Assembly: GCF_003953935.1 (NCBI RefSeq)
Contig: NZ_RXLQ01000026.1
Coordinates: 1 to 60,692 of the forward strand
Source: Massilia atriviolacea
GTDB lineage: Bacteria > Pseudomonadota > Gammaproteobacteria > Burkholderiales > Burkholderiaceae_D
Length of the DNA stretch: 60,692 nt
Direction of reading: 5' to 3'
Part shown: one piece after another, positions 19,730 to 27,988 of the stretch
How the letters are laid out: each line of letters opens with the position of its first letter
Position numbering within the stretch: position 1 is the first letter of the stretch
Notes under the pieces: generated by a model
What the model was told of the DNA's origin: nothing
Databases searched by the model: none
The model's input: only the letters and a program-made list of their open reading frames with translations
Made by a program: the position numbers and the translations under genes

Positions 19730-19735
19730 TAGAAT
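19730..19735 (+). promoter_or_regulatory. Probable -10 box of the TPR lipoprotein operon
   Basis: TAGAAT, five of six matches to consensus, 31 bases before the TTG start at 19767. No good -35 is seen. Confidence 0.35.
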
Positions 19736-19766
19736 CGGACATCATCGCTGTCATTCTGGAACCACC

Positions 19767-21608
19767 TTGAAAAACGCTTTCGCCATTGTAACCCTGTCCG
19801 GACTGCTGTCGGCGTGCGCCGTGGCGCCAACGCCTCAGGCGGACACGCCTGCCGCAGCCCAGGCCGACGCGCCCGCGCCTGCCTCGTTGCCGGCAAGCAC
19901 GGACGCCCCCCTGCCACCGGCCGCCGAGGTGCTGGCCGAAGGCGAGAGGGCGTCGGCGCCGGACGAGCCCTCGCCCGACCTCAAGCTGCCCAACGTGGCC
20001 TTGACCAAGGACATGCTGTACAAGCTGATGAAGGCCGAATTCGAGTTCCGCGGCGGCGTCTGGCAGGGCCCGTACATGACCCTGATGGGCCTGGCCCAGC
20101 AGACGCGCGACCCGCGCCTGGCCCAGCGCGCCGCCGAAATGGCCCAGGCCGCCCAGCAGGGCAACGAAGCGCTGGCCGCGATCCGCCTGTGGCGCGAACT
20201 GGCGCCCGAGTCGGACGAAGCGACCCAGTACTACATCGCCGCCTCGGTGATGGCCGAAGACCTCGGCGAAGCGGGCGAGCTGTTCGCCACCCGCCTGCGC
20301 GAGGCGGCGCCGGCCAGGCGCGGCCTGGTCATGTACCAGATCCAGCAGCTGCTCACCCGCGCGCGCGACAAGGCCGCCGCCGGCGCCCTGCTCGAACGCC
20401 TGCTGGCGCCCTACAGCGCCATGAGCGAAGCGCGCGTGGTGCTGGCGCAGTCGGCCTACACGCGCGGCGCCGCCGACGCGGCGCTGGCCCATGCCCGGGA
20501 AGCGCTGCGCATCAAGCCCGATTCCGAAATCGCCGTGCTGACCCTGGCGCAAGTGAGCGGCGAGCAGGCCGACGTGGCGCCCTTGCTGGCCAGTTTCCTT
20601 GCCGCCAACCCCGGCGCGCGCGAAGTGCGCGCCGCCCACGCCCGCATTCTCTTAACGCAAAAGCAATATGACGCGGCGCGCAAGGAATTCGAGGCCCTGC
20701 TCAAGGAGCAGCCCGACAATCCCGGCACCCTGTACGCGCTGGGCATCCTGTCGATGCAGCTGAACGACCCCAGGGCGGCCGAGGGCTACCTGGCCGGCTT
20801 CGTCACCGCGGTCGACAAGAACCCCGGCGAGGAGCGCGATCCGGCCAAGGTGCTGATGATGCTGGCGCAACTGGCCGAAGAGCGCGGCGACCTTCCCGCC
20901 GCCCGCGCCTGGCTCGGCAAGGTCGACCAGGAGGACGCGCCGACCTGGTTCGCGGCGCAGTTGCGCAGCGCCCAGCTGATGGGCAAGCAGGGCGACCTGG
21001 CGGGCGCGCGCGCCTTCCTGGGCGCGCTCAAGACCGAAGAGCCGGCCCGGCAGGTGCAGGTGGTGCTGGTGCAAAGCCAGGTGCTGCGCGAGGCCGGCAA
21101 GATGGACGAGGCCTACGCCGTGATGGAGGAGGGCGCTGCGCGCTTCCCGGCCAATCCCGACCTGCTCTACGATTTCGCCCTGCTGGCCGAAAAAATGGGC
21201 AAGGTCGAGGTGATGGAAAAGCACCTGCGGCAAGTCATGCAGCTCGCGCCCGACAACCACCATGCCTACAACGCGCTGGGCTACTCGCTGGCCGAGCGCA
21301 ATGTGCGCCTCGACGAAGCGCTGGCGCTGATCGACAAGGCCCTGAAGATGGCCCCGGCCGATCCCTTCATCATGGACAGCATGGGCTGGGTCCAGTACCG
21401 CCTGGGCAACCTGAACGAAGCCGAGGCCCACCTGCGCCGCGCCTACGCCCTGCGCAACGATGTCGACATCGCCGTGCACCTGGGCGAAGTGCTGTGGCAC
21501 AAGGGCCAGAAGTCGGACGCCCAGCAGCTGTGGCGCGAAGCGCGCGCCAGGGACCCCAAGAACGACACGCTCAAGAGCACGCTCGCACGCCTGCAGCTCA
21601 AGCTCTGA
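19767..21608 (+). CDS. TPR-repeat lipoprotein
   Basis: A 613-residue protein starting at TTG (19767). This start is chosen because it alone keeps the signal peptide and lipobox LLSAC. A Pro/Ala-rich linker of about 50 residues is followed by many tetratricopeptide helices to the C-terminus (for example NAREVRAAHARILLTQKQYDAA-type and NLLYDFALLAEKMGKVE-type repeats, and NALGYSLAERNVRLDEALALIDKAL). It is a likely periplasmic, outer-membrane-anchored scaffold. Genes of this type often precede lolB in Burkholderiales and may assist envelope assembly, but the partner is unknown. Confidence 0.85.
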   Translation: MKNAFAIVTLSGLLSACAVAPTPQADTPAAAQADAPAPASLPASTDAPLPPAAEVLAEGERASAPDEPSPDLKLPNVALTKDMLYKLMKAEFEFRGGVWQGPYMTLMGLAQQTRDPRLAQRAAEMAQAAQQGNEALAAIRLWRELAPESDEATQYYIAASVMAEDLGEAGELFATRLREAAPARRGLVMYQIQQLLTRARDKAAAGALLERLLAPYSAMSEARVVLAQSAYTRGAADAALAHAREALRIKPDSEIAVLTLAQVSGEQADVAPLLASFLAANPGAREVRAAHARILLTQKQYDAARKEFEALLKEQPDNPGTLYALGILSMQLNDPRAAEGYLAGFVTAVDKNPGEERDPAKVLMMLAQLAEERGDLPAARAWLGKVDQEDAPTWFAAQLRSAQLMGKQGDLAGARAFLGALKTEEPARQVQVVLVQSQVLREAGKMDEAYAVMEEGAARFPANPDLLYDFALLAEKMGKVEVMEKHLRQVMQLAPDNHHAYNALGYSLAERNVRLDEALALIDKALKMAPADPFIMDSMGWVQYRLGNLNEAEAHLRRAYALRNDVDIAVHLGEVLWHKGQKSDAQQLWREARARDPKNDTLKSTLARLQLKL

Positions 21609-21628
21609 TGGGCGCGGCCGCGATCGGT

Positions 21629-21634
21629 CATAAT
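21629..21634 (+). promoter_or_regulatory. Possible -10 box of lolB
   Basis: CATAAT lies 33 bases before the lolB ATG, in the 58-base gap after the TPR gene. The -35 region is poor, so readthrough from upstream is equally likely. Confidence 0.3.
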
Positions 21635-21666
21635 GCCGCGCATGTCCTTTACGCCGTCCCACTGCC

Positions 21667-22266
21667 ATGATGCTTAAAAACCGCTTCCTCGTGCTGGCCT
21701 TCGCCGCCACCACGCTCCTGTCCGCCTGCGTCACGCCCACCAATCTGTCGAAGGACAGCGTGGCCGCCTACCGCGACGCCATCGAACTGAACGGCCGGCT
21801 GACCGTGAACTACCAGAAGGACGGCCAGACCGAAACCCTGACCGGCAAATTCAACTGGAACCAGACCCCGGCCGCGGTCAACGTCAGCCTGGCTTCGCCG
21901 CTGGGCCAGACCATCGCCACGATCAGCGTCACCCCCGAATCGGCCACCCTGGTCCAGGGCGACCGCGCCCCGCGCGTGGCGCGCGACATCGACAGCCTGA
22001 CCGCGCAGGCGCTGGGCTGGTCGCTGCCGGTATCGGGCCTGCGCGACTGGCTGCAGGGCTATGCCACCGGCGCCGACGGCCAGCGCTTCGCCGCCTCGCC
22101 CGCCGCCAACACGGTCACCACCGCCGACGGCTGGCGCCTGACCTACGTGAGCTGGCAGGATGCCGGCGCGGGCAAGCCCGTGCCGAAGCGCATCGACGTG
22201 GCCCGCGTGGCCAGCGCCACCGTGGAAGCGATGGAAATCCGCATCGTGATCGACCCGCAAGGCTGA
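21667..22266 (+). CDS. lolB: Outer-membrane lipoprotein receptor LolB
   Basis: A 199-residue lipoprotein that takes lipoproteins from LolA and inserts them into the outer membrane. Signal peptide and lipobox LLSAC (Cys21) are followed by the LolA/LolB beta half-barrel with NGRLTVNYQKDGQTETLTGKF broken into GRLTV and GKFNW cores, SPLGQTIATISV and ALGWSLPVSGLRDWL. Two consecutive ATGs open the frame. It ends one base before ispE, the common lolB-ispE order of beta- and gammaproteobacteria. Confidence 0.94.
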   Translation: MMLKNRFLVLAFAATTLLSACVTPTNLSKDSVAAYRDAIELNGRLTVNYQKDGQTETLTGKFNWNQTPAAVNVSLASPLGQTIATISVTPESATLVQGDRAPRVARDIDSLTAQALGWSLPVSGLRDWLQGYATGADGQRFAASPAANTVTTADGWRLTYVSWQDAGAGKPVPKRIDVARVASATVEAMEIRIVIDPQG

Positions 22267-22267
22267 C

Positions 22268-23173
22268 ATGCGCGCCACGTCCCTGCACGACTGCCCGGCC
22301 CCGGCCAAGTTGAATCTTTTCCTGCACGTCAACGGGCGCCGCGCCGACGGCTACCACCTGCTGCAAACCGTGTTCCAGATGGTCGACCATGGCGATGTGC
22401 TGCATTTCGACCTGCGCGCCGACGGACGCATCCGCCGCACCACCGAGGTGCCCGGGGTGCCGGAAGAAAGCGACCTGATCGTGCGCGCCCTGCTGCTGCT
22501 GCAGGCGGCCTACCAGGCCCGCCACGGCCGCCCGGCGCCCGGCATCGACGTCGCCATCGACAAGCGCCTGCCCATGGGTGGCGGGCTCGGGGGCGGCTCC
22601 TCGGACGCCGCCACCGCGCTGATGGCCGCCAACGCCCTGTGGCAGGCGGGCCTCTCGCGCGAGGAACTGATGGCGCTGGCCTTGCCGCTGGGCGCCGACA
22701 TCCCGTTTTTCATCTTCGGGGAAACCGCCTTCGCCGAAGGCGTGGGCGAGGCCTTGCAGCCGGTCGCGGCCCCGGATTGCTGGTATCTGGTGATCGAACC
22801 GGGCGTCGCCGTCCCCACCGCAGCAATATTTTGCTCGGAACAGTTGACAAGGAACACGGAGCCGGTCAGAATAACGGACTTTTCCAGACACACCATGAAA
22901 CACACAGTGTTCGAGGGGTTCGGAAAAAATGATTTGCAAGCAGTGGCAGTGAGTCTGTTCCCGCCGGTAGCACAGGCGATCGACTGGCTCTCGGCGCACG
23001 GTGATGCCAGGATGACTGGTTCGGGAGCGTGTGTGTTTTGCGCGTTTTCCAGCGAAGCGGAAGCTGATACGGTACTGCGACAAGTGCCCGGCATCTGGAC
23101 AGCGTGGAAAGCAAAAGCGCTGATGCATCATACTCTCAAGACGGTGTTGCAAGTTAGTGTGGTTTTAGAATAG
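22268..23173 (+). CDS. ispE: 4-diphosphocytidyl-2-C-methyl-D-erythritol kinase IspE
   Basis: A 301-residue GHMP kinase of the MEP isoprenoid pathway. PAPAKLNLFLHV is the start motif, PMGGGLGGGSSDAA the ATP loop, and MTGSGACVF the late substrate loop. The first 530 bases have the usual high GC and preferred codons; the last 370 are clearly more AT-rich and use rare codons (for example ATA, TTA, GGA), though the protein stays family-like. That stretch contains a promoter-like pair (TTGACA 22844, 17 bases, CAGAAT 22867). The stop overlaps another candidate promoter for the tRNA. Confidence 0.95.
   Translation: MRATSLHDCPAPAKLNLFLHVNGRRADGYHLLQTVFQMVDHGDVLHFDLRADGRIRRTTEVPGVPEESDLIVRALLLLQAAYQARHGRPAPGIDVAIDKRLPMGGGLGGGSSDAATALMAANALWQAGLSREELMALALPLGADIPFFIFGETAFAEGVGEALQPVAAPDCWYLVIEPGVAVPTAAIFCSEQLTRNTEPVRITDFSRHTMKHTVFEGFGKNDLQAVAVSLFPPVAQAIDWLSAHGDARMTGSGACVFCAFSSEAEADTVLRQVPGIWTAWKAKALMHHTLKTVLQVSVVLE
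22844..22872 (+). promoter_or_regulatory. Promoter-like sequence inside ispE
   Basis: A perfect TTGACA (22844-22849) is followed after exactly 17 bases by CAGAAT (22867-22872, four of six). It lies in the AT-rich part of the gene and points toward tRNA-Gln and prs. Confidence 0.4.
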
Positions 23174-23176
23174 AAT
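23147..23176 (+). promoter_or_regulatory. Candidate promoter of tRNA-Gln
   Basis: TTGCAA (23147-23152), an 18-base spacer and TAGAAT (23171-23176, five of six). It overlaps the ispE stop and puts transcription start about 55 bases before the tRNA. Confidence 0.45.
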
Positions 23177-23237
23177 TTGGCCTGGCGTTGTGTTTGACGA
23201 TAAAATGTCAAGTGTGACGACAAGCAGTCAGTTGCGT

Positions 23238-23314
23238 AGGGGAATCGCCAAGCTGGTTAAGGCACTGGATTTTGATTCCAGCATACCAAGGTTCGAATCC
23301 TTGTTCCCCTGCCA
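23238..23314 (+). tRNA. tRNA-Gln (anticodon TTG)
   Basis: A cloverleaf is drawn easily. The acceptor stem AGGGGAA/TTCCCCT has seven pairs, the anticodon stem CTGGA/TCCAG carries loop TTTTGAT with anticodon TTG, and the T arm contains GGTTCGAATCC. The discriminator G and CCA end are encoded (23312-23314). No terminator follows, so it may be cotranscribed with prs. The 150 bases between tRNA and prs hold only a short CTCGC/GCGAG hairpin (23372-23385). Confidence 0.97.
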
Positions 23315-23465
23315 TTCGTTTTGCCTGGTCTGTCGATGCGAAGTGTGCGTCCAGCAGGCGGACTTGGTGGCCTCGCTCTCGCGAGTCACTTGTTAGCTCA
23401 GCGTCGGCCGGTCTGTTCAGGCTGGCGACATTCAAAGAAATCAACGCTTACCTCTTGGGACTCCC

Positions 23466-24416
23466 ATGGCTTACGAAAACCTGATGGTTTTTACCGGCAA
23501 CGCTAACCCTGCGCTGGCTGAAGGAGTCGCAAAAAATCTCGGCATCCCTCTCGGCAAAGCAGTCGTCTCCAAGTTCTCGGATGGCGAAGTCATGGTCGAG
23601 ATCAACGAGAATGTCCGCGGTAAAGACGTTTTTGTCCTGCAATCGACCTGCGCACCGACCAACGACAGCCTGATGGAAATCATCCTGATGGTCGACGCCC
23701 TCAAGCGCGCGTCCGCCGGCCGCATCACCGCAGCCATCCCTTACTTTGGTTATGCCCGCCAGGACCGCCGTCCGCGTTCGGCGCGCGTGGCCATCTCGGC
23801 CAAAGTCGTGGCCAACATGCTGGAAAAAGCCGGCGTCGAGCGCGTCCTGATCATGGATCTGCACGCTGACCAGATCCAGGGCTTCTTCGATATCCCGGTC
23901 GACAATATCTACGCTTCCCCGATCCTGCTGGGCGACCTGCAAAAACGCAATTACGACGACCTGCTGGTTGTCTCGCCCGACGTCGGCGGCGTGGTGCGCG
24001 CGCGCGCCCTGGCAAAACGCCTCGGCTGCGACCTGGCCATCATCGACAAGCGCCGCCCGAAGGCGAACGTGTCGGAAGTGATGAACATCATCGGTGAAGT
24101 CGAAGGCCGCAACTGCGTCATCATGGACGACATGGTCGACACCGCCGGCACCCTGACCAAGGCGGCCGAAGTGCTGAAAGAGCGCGGCGCCAAGAAAGTG
24201 GTGGCGTATTGCACGCACCCGGTGCTGTCGGGTCCTGCGATCGACCGCATTTCGGCTTCGCCGCTGGACGAACTGGTGGTCACCGACACGATTCCGCTGT
24301 CGGCCGCCGGCCAGGCCTGCGACAAGATCCGCCAGCTGACCTGCGCACCGCTGCTCGCTGAAACGTTCAAGCGCATCAGCAAGGGCGATTCGGTGATGTC
24401 GCTGTTTATCGACTAA
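23466..24416 (+). CDS. prs: Ribose-phosphate pyrophosphokinase (PRPP synthase)
   Basis: A 316-residue class I enzyme that transfers pyrophosphate from ATP to ribose 5-phosphate, giving PRPP for nucleotide, histidine and tryptophan synthesis. It has two phosphoribosyltransferase-type domains. Visible motifs are [24 protein letters not shown] (flexible catalytic region), [17 protein letters not shown] and the PRPP loop [14 protein letters not shown]. The GGGA site is seven bases before the ATG. The order tRNA-Gln, prs, rplY, pth matches many Burkholderiales genomes. Confidence 0.98.
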   Translation: MAYENLMVFTGNANPALAEGVAKNLGIPLGKAVVSKFSDGEVMVEINENVRGKDVFVLQSTCAPTNDSLMEIILMVDALKRASAGRITAAIPYFGYARQDRRPRSARVAISAKVVANMLEKAGVERVLIMDLHADQIQGFFDIPVDNIYASPILLGDLQKRNYDDLLVVSPDVGGVVRARALAKRLGCDLAIIDKRRPKANVSEVMNIIGEVEGRNCVIMDDMVDTAGTLTKAAEVLKERGAKKVVAYCTHPVLSGPAIDRISASPLDELVVTDTIPLSAAGQACDKIRQLTCAPLLAETFKRISKGDSVMSLFID

Positions 24417-24455
24417 ACTGCGCCACTGATCCGGCCGGCAGGCATACCCGATTCA

Positions 24456-24512
24456 CAGGGTGGCAAGGCGGGAACCGCGCGTTTCCGGCCTTGCCACCCT
24501 GAAGTTTATTTC
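24456..24512 (+). terminator. Rho-independent-type terminator after prs
   Basis: A perfect 14-bp stem, CAGGGTGGCAAGGC (24456-24469) with its complement at 24488-24501, is followed by AAGTTTATTT. The U-run is interrupted, so strength is uncertain; the stem itself is clear. Confidence 0.7.
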
Positions 24513-24617
24513 AGATTCAATTTCCGGACACCCCAGGGTGTCCGTTTTCGAGTGCCCCTGGTCGCGGGGGCGCTCACACCGCAGGGCGATCAAGCCCCGC
24601 CTATTTTGGAGTAACAC

Positions 24618-25241
24618 ATGAAAGTTATCGCATTCAATCGCACTTTGCAGGGGTCCGGAGCGAGCCGCCGCCTGCGTATCGCTGGTCAAACGCCAGGTAT
24701 CATCTACGGTGGCGCCGAAGCCCCTGTGCTGATCCAGCTGGACGGCAACGCGCTGTTCCACGCGCTGAAAAAAGAAGCGTTCCACGGTTCGGTCCTGGAA
24801 ATGGAAATCGACGGCAAGACCCAGCCAGTCCTGCTGCGCGACTTCCAGATGCACGCATACAAGCAATTGGTCCTGCACGCCGACTTCCAGCGCGTCGATG
24901 CCAACAGCAAGCTGCACAAGAAAATCGCCCTGCACTTCGTGAACGCCGACGTCTCGCCAGCAGTCAAACTGCACGGCGCGATCGTTTCGCACGTCCTGCA
25001 AGAGCTGGAAGTATCCTGCCTGGCAACCGACCTGCCAGAGTTCATCACCGTCGACCTGACCAACATCGATGTTGGCCATTCGATCCACGTTGCTGACCTG
25101 GTCCTGCCAAAAGGCGTGGTCGCGATCACCCACGGCAAGAACCCAACCGTCGCTACCGCTGCTGTGCCAGCTGGCCACGTGTCGGCCGAAGCCGCTGCCG
25201 AAGCCGCTCCAGCCGCTCCAGCCAAAAAAGGCAAGAAGTAA
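24618..25241 (+). CDS. rplY: 50S ribosomal protein L25 (CTC family)
   Basis: A 207-residue long-form L25, which binds 5S rRNA. The N-terminal L25 domain contains [19 protein letters not shown] and the 5S contact region, and the C-terminal TL5/CTC beta domain follows from about residue 95. The end is Ala/Pro-rich and finishes KKGKK. GGAG lies seven bases before the ATG. Codon choice is strongly biased to CTG/GGC-type optimal codons, as expected for a highly expressed gene. It has terminators on both sides, so it is likely transcribed alone. Confidence 0.97.
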   Translation: MKVIAFNRTLQGSGASRRLRIAGQTPGIIYGGAEAPVLIQLDGNALFHALKKEAFHGSVLEMEIDGKTQPVLLRDFQMHAYKQLVLHADFQRVDANSKLHKKIALHFVNADVSPAVKLHGAIVSHVLQELEVSCLATDLPEFITVDLTNIDVGHSIHVADLVLPKGVVAITHGKNPTVATAAVPAGHVSAEAAAEAAPAAPAKKGKK

Positions 25242-25276
25242 TCATTCGCGCGCCGCTGCGGTGGCGTGTTGAAGAA

Positions 25277-25310
25277 AAACCCGCTTGGCCTTGCGCCCAG
25301 CGGGTTTTTT
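25277..25310 (+). terminator. Rho-independent terminator after rplY
   Basis: AAACCCGCT (25277-25285) pairs with AGCGGGTTT (25299-25307), followed by a T run to 25310. The A-run before and T-run after make it usable in both directions. Confidence 0.9.
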
Positions 25311-25353
25311 ATCGTCTGTTATCCTTGCATTCCACTATTCAGAATAGAACATC

Positions 25354-25938
25354 ATGCCCATTCGCCTGATCGTCGGCCTCGGCAATCCCGGCCCCGAGTA
25401 CGAACAGACCCGCCACAACGCCGGCTTCTGGCTGGTCGACCAGCTCGCCAACAGCCTGCCCGGCTGCCGCCTGCAGCGCGAATCGCGCTTTAACGCCTTC
25501 GTGGCGAAAACCGCCCTGGCCGGCCAGGAAGTATTTTTGCTCGAACCGCAAACCTTCATGAACCTGTCCGGGCAGTCGGTCGGCGCGCTGGCGCGGTTCT
25601 ACAAGATCGTTCCTGACGAGGTGCTGGTCGTGCACGACGAGCTCGACCTGGCGCCCGGCGTCGTCAAGATGAAAAAGGGCGGCTCCAGCGGCGGGCATAA
25701 CGGCCTCAAGAGCATCACCGCCGCGCTCGGCACCCAGGATTACTGGCGCCTGCGGCTCGGCATCGGCCATCCGCGCACCCTCGGTTCGCAACAGCCGGTG
25801 GCCGATTTCGTGCTGCACCGGCCGCGCAAGGAAGAGCAGATCCTGATCGAGGAATCGATCGACAAGAGCTTGCGGATCCTGCCGCTGGCGGTCGAAGGCA
25901 AATTCGACATCGCGACGATGCAGCTGCATACCGCCTGA
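25354..25938 (+). CDS. pth: Peptidyl-tRNA hydrolase
   Basis: A 194-residue enzyme that frees tRNA from peptidyl-tRNA dropped from ribosomes. The family opening [22 protein letters not shown] carries the catalytic His21; [16 protein letters not shown] (catalytic Asp) and [11 protein letters not shown] follow. A perfect small palindrome, CTATTC-A-GAATAG (25335-25347), sits directly before the start and may overlap its promoter. It is convergent with the DUF3857 gene. Confidence 0.97.
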   Translation: MPIRLIVGLGNPGPEYEQTRHNAGFWLVDQLANSLPGCRLQRESRFNAFVAKTALAGQEVFLLEPQTFMNLSGQSVGALARFYKIVPDEVLVVHDELDLAPGVVKMKKGGSSGGHNGLKSITAALGTQDYWRLRLGIGHPRTLGSQQPVADFVLHRPRKEEQILIEESIDKSLRILPLAVEGKFDIATMQLHTA

Positions 25939-25947
25939 TGCCCGCTG

Positions 25948-25973
25948 TTAGCCGGATTTGTTAGCCGGATTTG
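25948..25973. repeat. Perfect 13-bp tandem duplication at the end of the DUF3857 gene
   Basis: TTAGCCGGATTTG occurs twice, back to back. The inner copy contains the TAA stop and last codons of the minus-strand gene; the outer copy lies after the stop and has no coding effect. Confidence 0.9.
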
Positions 25974-27823
25974 ACCATGATCCGGCTGCGCAGGTCGCGC
26001 TGCATGCGTTCCAGCGGCGCGCGCATGCGCAGGTAGTCGGCCGGGGTGCACGTCCTGCCGGGATGGCGAAATCGCAGGCTGCGCGCGACCAGCACCCGGT
26101 TCGCCTGGCGCGCGTAACTGGCCTGGTAGGTCAGGCCGGCTTCGTTGACGGACAGCGCTTTCGGCAGCGCCAGGATGCGGATGCCGGGGGCGAATGCGAT
26201 CACCGTGTCGTCGGCGGCATCGAGCGCGGGGCAGATGAAGTCCTGGGTGCGCGTCTTTTCTTCCGCCATGGCCGCCACCGATTCGGCAATCCCGCCCCAG
26301 AAATTGAAGGTCGTCGCCACCCCGGCCGATCCCGGCAGGTCGGCCAGATTGTCGCTCACCCCTGTAAATTCCATCCGGTATTGCTCGCCCGCGCCATCTG
26401 ACCGGCCGGCGTCGAAGCTGCCGTCGCCGTGCTGGCCCATCGCCTGCAGCATGCGCTCGACGAACAGCGCGCGCTCGGCCGGCGCCGTGTCGCGCACGGC
26501 CTGGCGGTAGGCTTCGGCCAGCGCGCCGCCGGCCGTGCGCACCACCGTCAGCACGCCGCGCCCGTTGCGGCCGACGTCCACGCGCGCCAGCATGCGGTTG
26601 CTCTCCGCCTGCATCGATGGGGTCCGCGCCAGCTTGCCGCTGGCGGCCAGCAAGACCGGTTTGCCGAGCAGGGCGGAAGGAAGATAGCCGGCCTCGACCG
26701 AATCCGAGGAGGGGTCGAGATACAGGTCGAGCGCCGGCACATACGTGATCGCATGATCGAGCATGCCCAGGGTGGGCGCGTCCGGCAGGCTGTACGCGTT
26801 GCCGCCGTTGAGCAGCGCGGCGCCGCTGTCGATGCCTGCCGCCCCCAGCAGGGCGGCGAGCAGGACCGCGTGATCCTTGCTGTCGCCGTAGCGGTTCTCC
26901 AGCACGGTCGATGCCGCATGCGCAGGCCCGCCGGCGCCGACGGGCACGGCGACATGGCGCAGATGGCGGCGCACCCATTCCGACAAGGCCAGCGCTTTGG
27001 CGCGCGGCGCGTCCAGGCCGGCCGTCGCCTCCCGCGCCAGCGCGGCGATGGCCGGCGTGACTGCTGCCTGCGCCTTTGCGTGCGCGTGGTAGGCGCGCGC
27101 CAGGGCGCCATAGTTGGGGAAGGTGGACACCGCCAGCCGCTTGCCGTAATCGAGATAGCTGACCGAGTCCGATTCGATGCGCCGGTTCGGCCCGCCGATG
27201 TATTTCCACTGGTGAACCTGGCGCCCGGAGGCGCTGGGCGCGGGCACCGGCGCGAAGCCTGCCGCATCGGCATACAAGCTCATCGATGCCGGCATGTCGT
27301 AGATCAGGTGAAACTGCTTGCTCGCGTAAAACTGCGACGAGGACAAATCCTCGAAGTGCCCGGGAAACAGGGCGGCCTTGCGGTGGAGGAGGTAGCGGAC
27401 GGCCACCTTGTCGCCCGCCGCGACCTCGGGAAAGGCGACGATTTTCAGGCGCGCCTCCTGGAACAGGGGCGCTTCGCCGACGGCCGGATCTGGCTGGTCT
27501 TCGATCTGCTGCGGCGGCACCGCGATGCGGCGGCCATCGGCTTTCAGGGTGTAGGCGTCGAGTTCGCCGAGCTCGTCGAGGCGGGCGTTGTAGCGGATGA
27601 CGTAGCGGCTGTGCGCCTGCGCCGCGCGCGGCAGGACGATGGTCTTGACGTTGTCGACCGTGAGGCGGTAGCTGCCGTCGGTCTCGACCACATAATGCTG
27701 GATGTATTTGTCGATGACGATCGAGGGATCGGTGCCGGTGTCGGCGGTGGAGGGAGCGGCGCTGGCGTGGGCGTTGGCAAGCAGGAGCAGGGCGCTCAAT
27801 ACGGCGGCAAGGCAAGTGGGCAT
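25961..27823 (-). CDS. Secreted DUF3857 / transglutaminase-like protein with Cys-to-Ser at the usual nucleophile
   Basis: A 620-residue exported protein. The start at 27823 has GGAG six bases upstream and gives a clean signal peptide (PTCLAAVLSALLLLANAHASA); an ATG at 27844 lacks such a site. A DUF3857 beta domain (about 40-210) comes first, then a transglutaminase-like core. The core motif expected to read RYGDCKDHAVLL is RYGDSKDHAVLL here, with Ser315 in the cysteine position (codon AGC). The His in LDHAITYVPALDLYLDPS is retained. Such proteins are often found near polysaccharide or envelope genes. Without the cysteine it is probably not a standard protease or transglutaminase and may act as a binding module. 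No operon partner is seen. Confidence 0.82.
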   Translation of the reverse strand: MPTCLAAVLSALLLLANAHASAAPSTADTGTDPSIVIDKYIQHYVVETDGSYRLTVDNVKTIVLPRAAQAHSRYVIRYNARLDELGELDAYTLKADGRRIAVPPQQIEDQPDPAVGEAPLFQEARLKIVAFPEVAAGDKVAVRYLLHRKAALFPGHFEDLSSSQFYASKQFHLIYDMPASMSLYADAAGFAPVPAPSASGRQVHQWKYIGGPNRRIESDSVSYLDYGKRLAVSTFPNYGALARAYHAHAKAQAAVTPAIAALAREATAGLDAPRAKALALSEWVRRHLRHVAVPVGAGGPAHAASTVLENRYGDSKDHAVLLAALLGAAGIDSGAALLNGGNAYSLPDAPTLGMLDHAITYVPALDLYLDPSSDSVEAGYLPSALLGKPVLLAASGKLARTPSMQAESNRMLARVDVGRNGRGVLTVVRTAGGALAEAYRQAVRDTAPAERALFVERMLQAMGQHGDGSFDAGRSDGAGEQYRMEFTGVSDNLADLPGSAGVATTFNFWGGIAESVAAMAEEKTRTQDFICPALDAADDTVIAFAPGIRILALPKALSVNEAGLTYQASYARQANRVLVARSLRFRHPGRTCTPADYLRMRAPLERMQRDLRSRIMVKSG

Positions 27824-27930
27824 GAAGGGCTCCGGAAGAGACATCAGCGGCCCATGTTACGCAGGCGCCCCGCGGCCGCATTTGACTTGCCGCAATCGTG
27901 CTCGGGTAGCGCCAGGGATGGCAGTTTCGT

Positions 27931-27961
27931 GTGCCGACGGCACTGCTCCGGGCGCTACAAT
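27931..27961 (+). promoter_or_regulatory. Palindrome and -10 box before the Imm33-like gene
   Basis: A perfect palindrome GTGCCG-A-CGGCAC (27931-27943) lies 12 bases upstream of TACAAT (27956-27961), where a regulator could block the promoter. The start codon is at 27989. Confidence 0.35.
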
Positions 27962-27988
27962 GTCCTTTCTTTTCTAGCGGGAGACTTT

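Noticed and set aside
23315-23465. Riboswitch or attenuator before prs
   Set aside because: Only a five-base-pair hairpin is present; no purine-riboswitch core or terminator can be drawn.
24541-24617. Autoregulatory 5S-like structure in the rplY leader
   Set aside because: The leader is short and I cannot draw a convincing 5S mimic by eye.
26429-27988. Long plus-strand extension upstream of the Imm33-like gene
   Set aside because: The frame is open through the antisense of the DUF3857 gene, but the ATG at 27989 has a proper ribosome binding site and the upstream part is shadow sequence.
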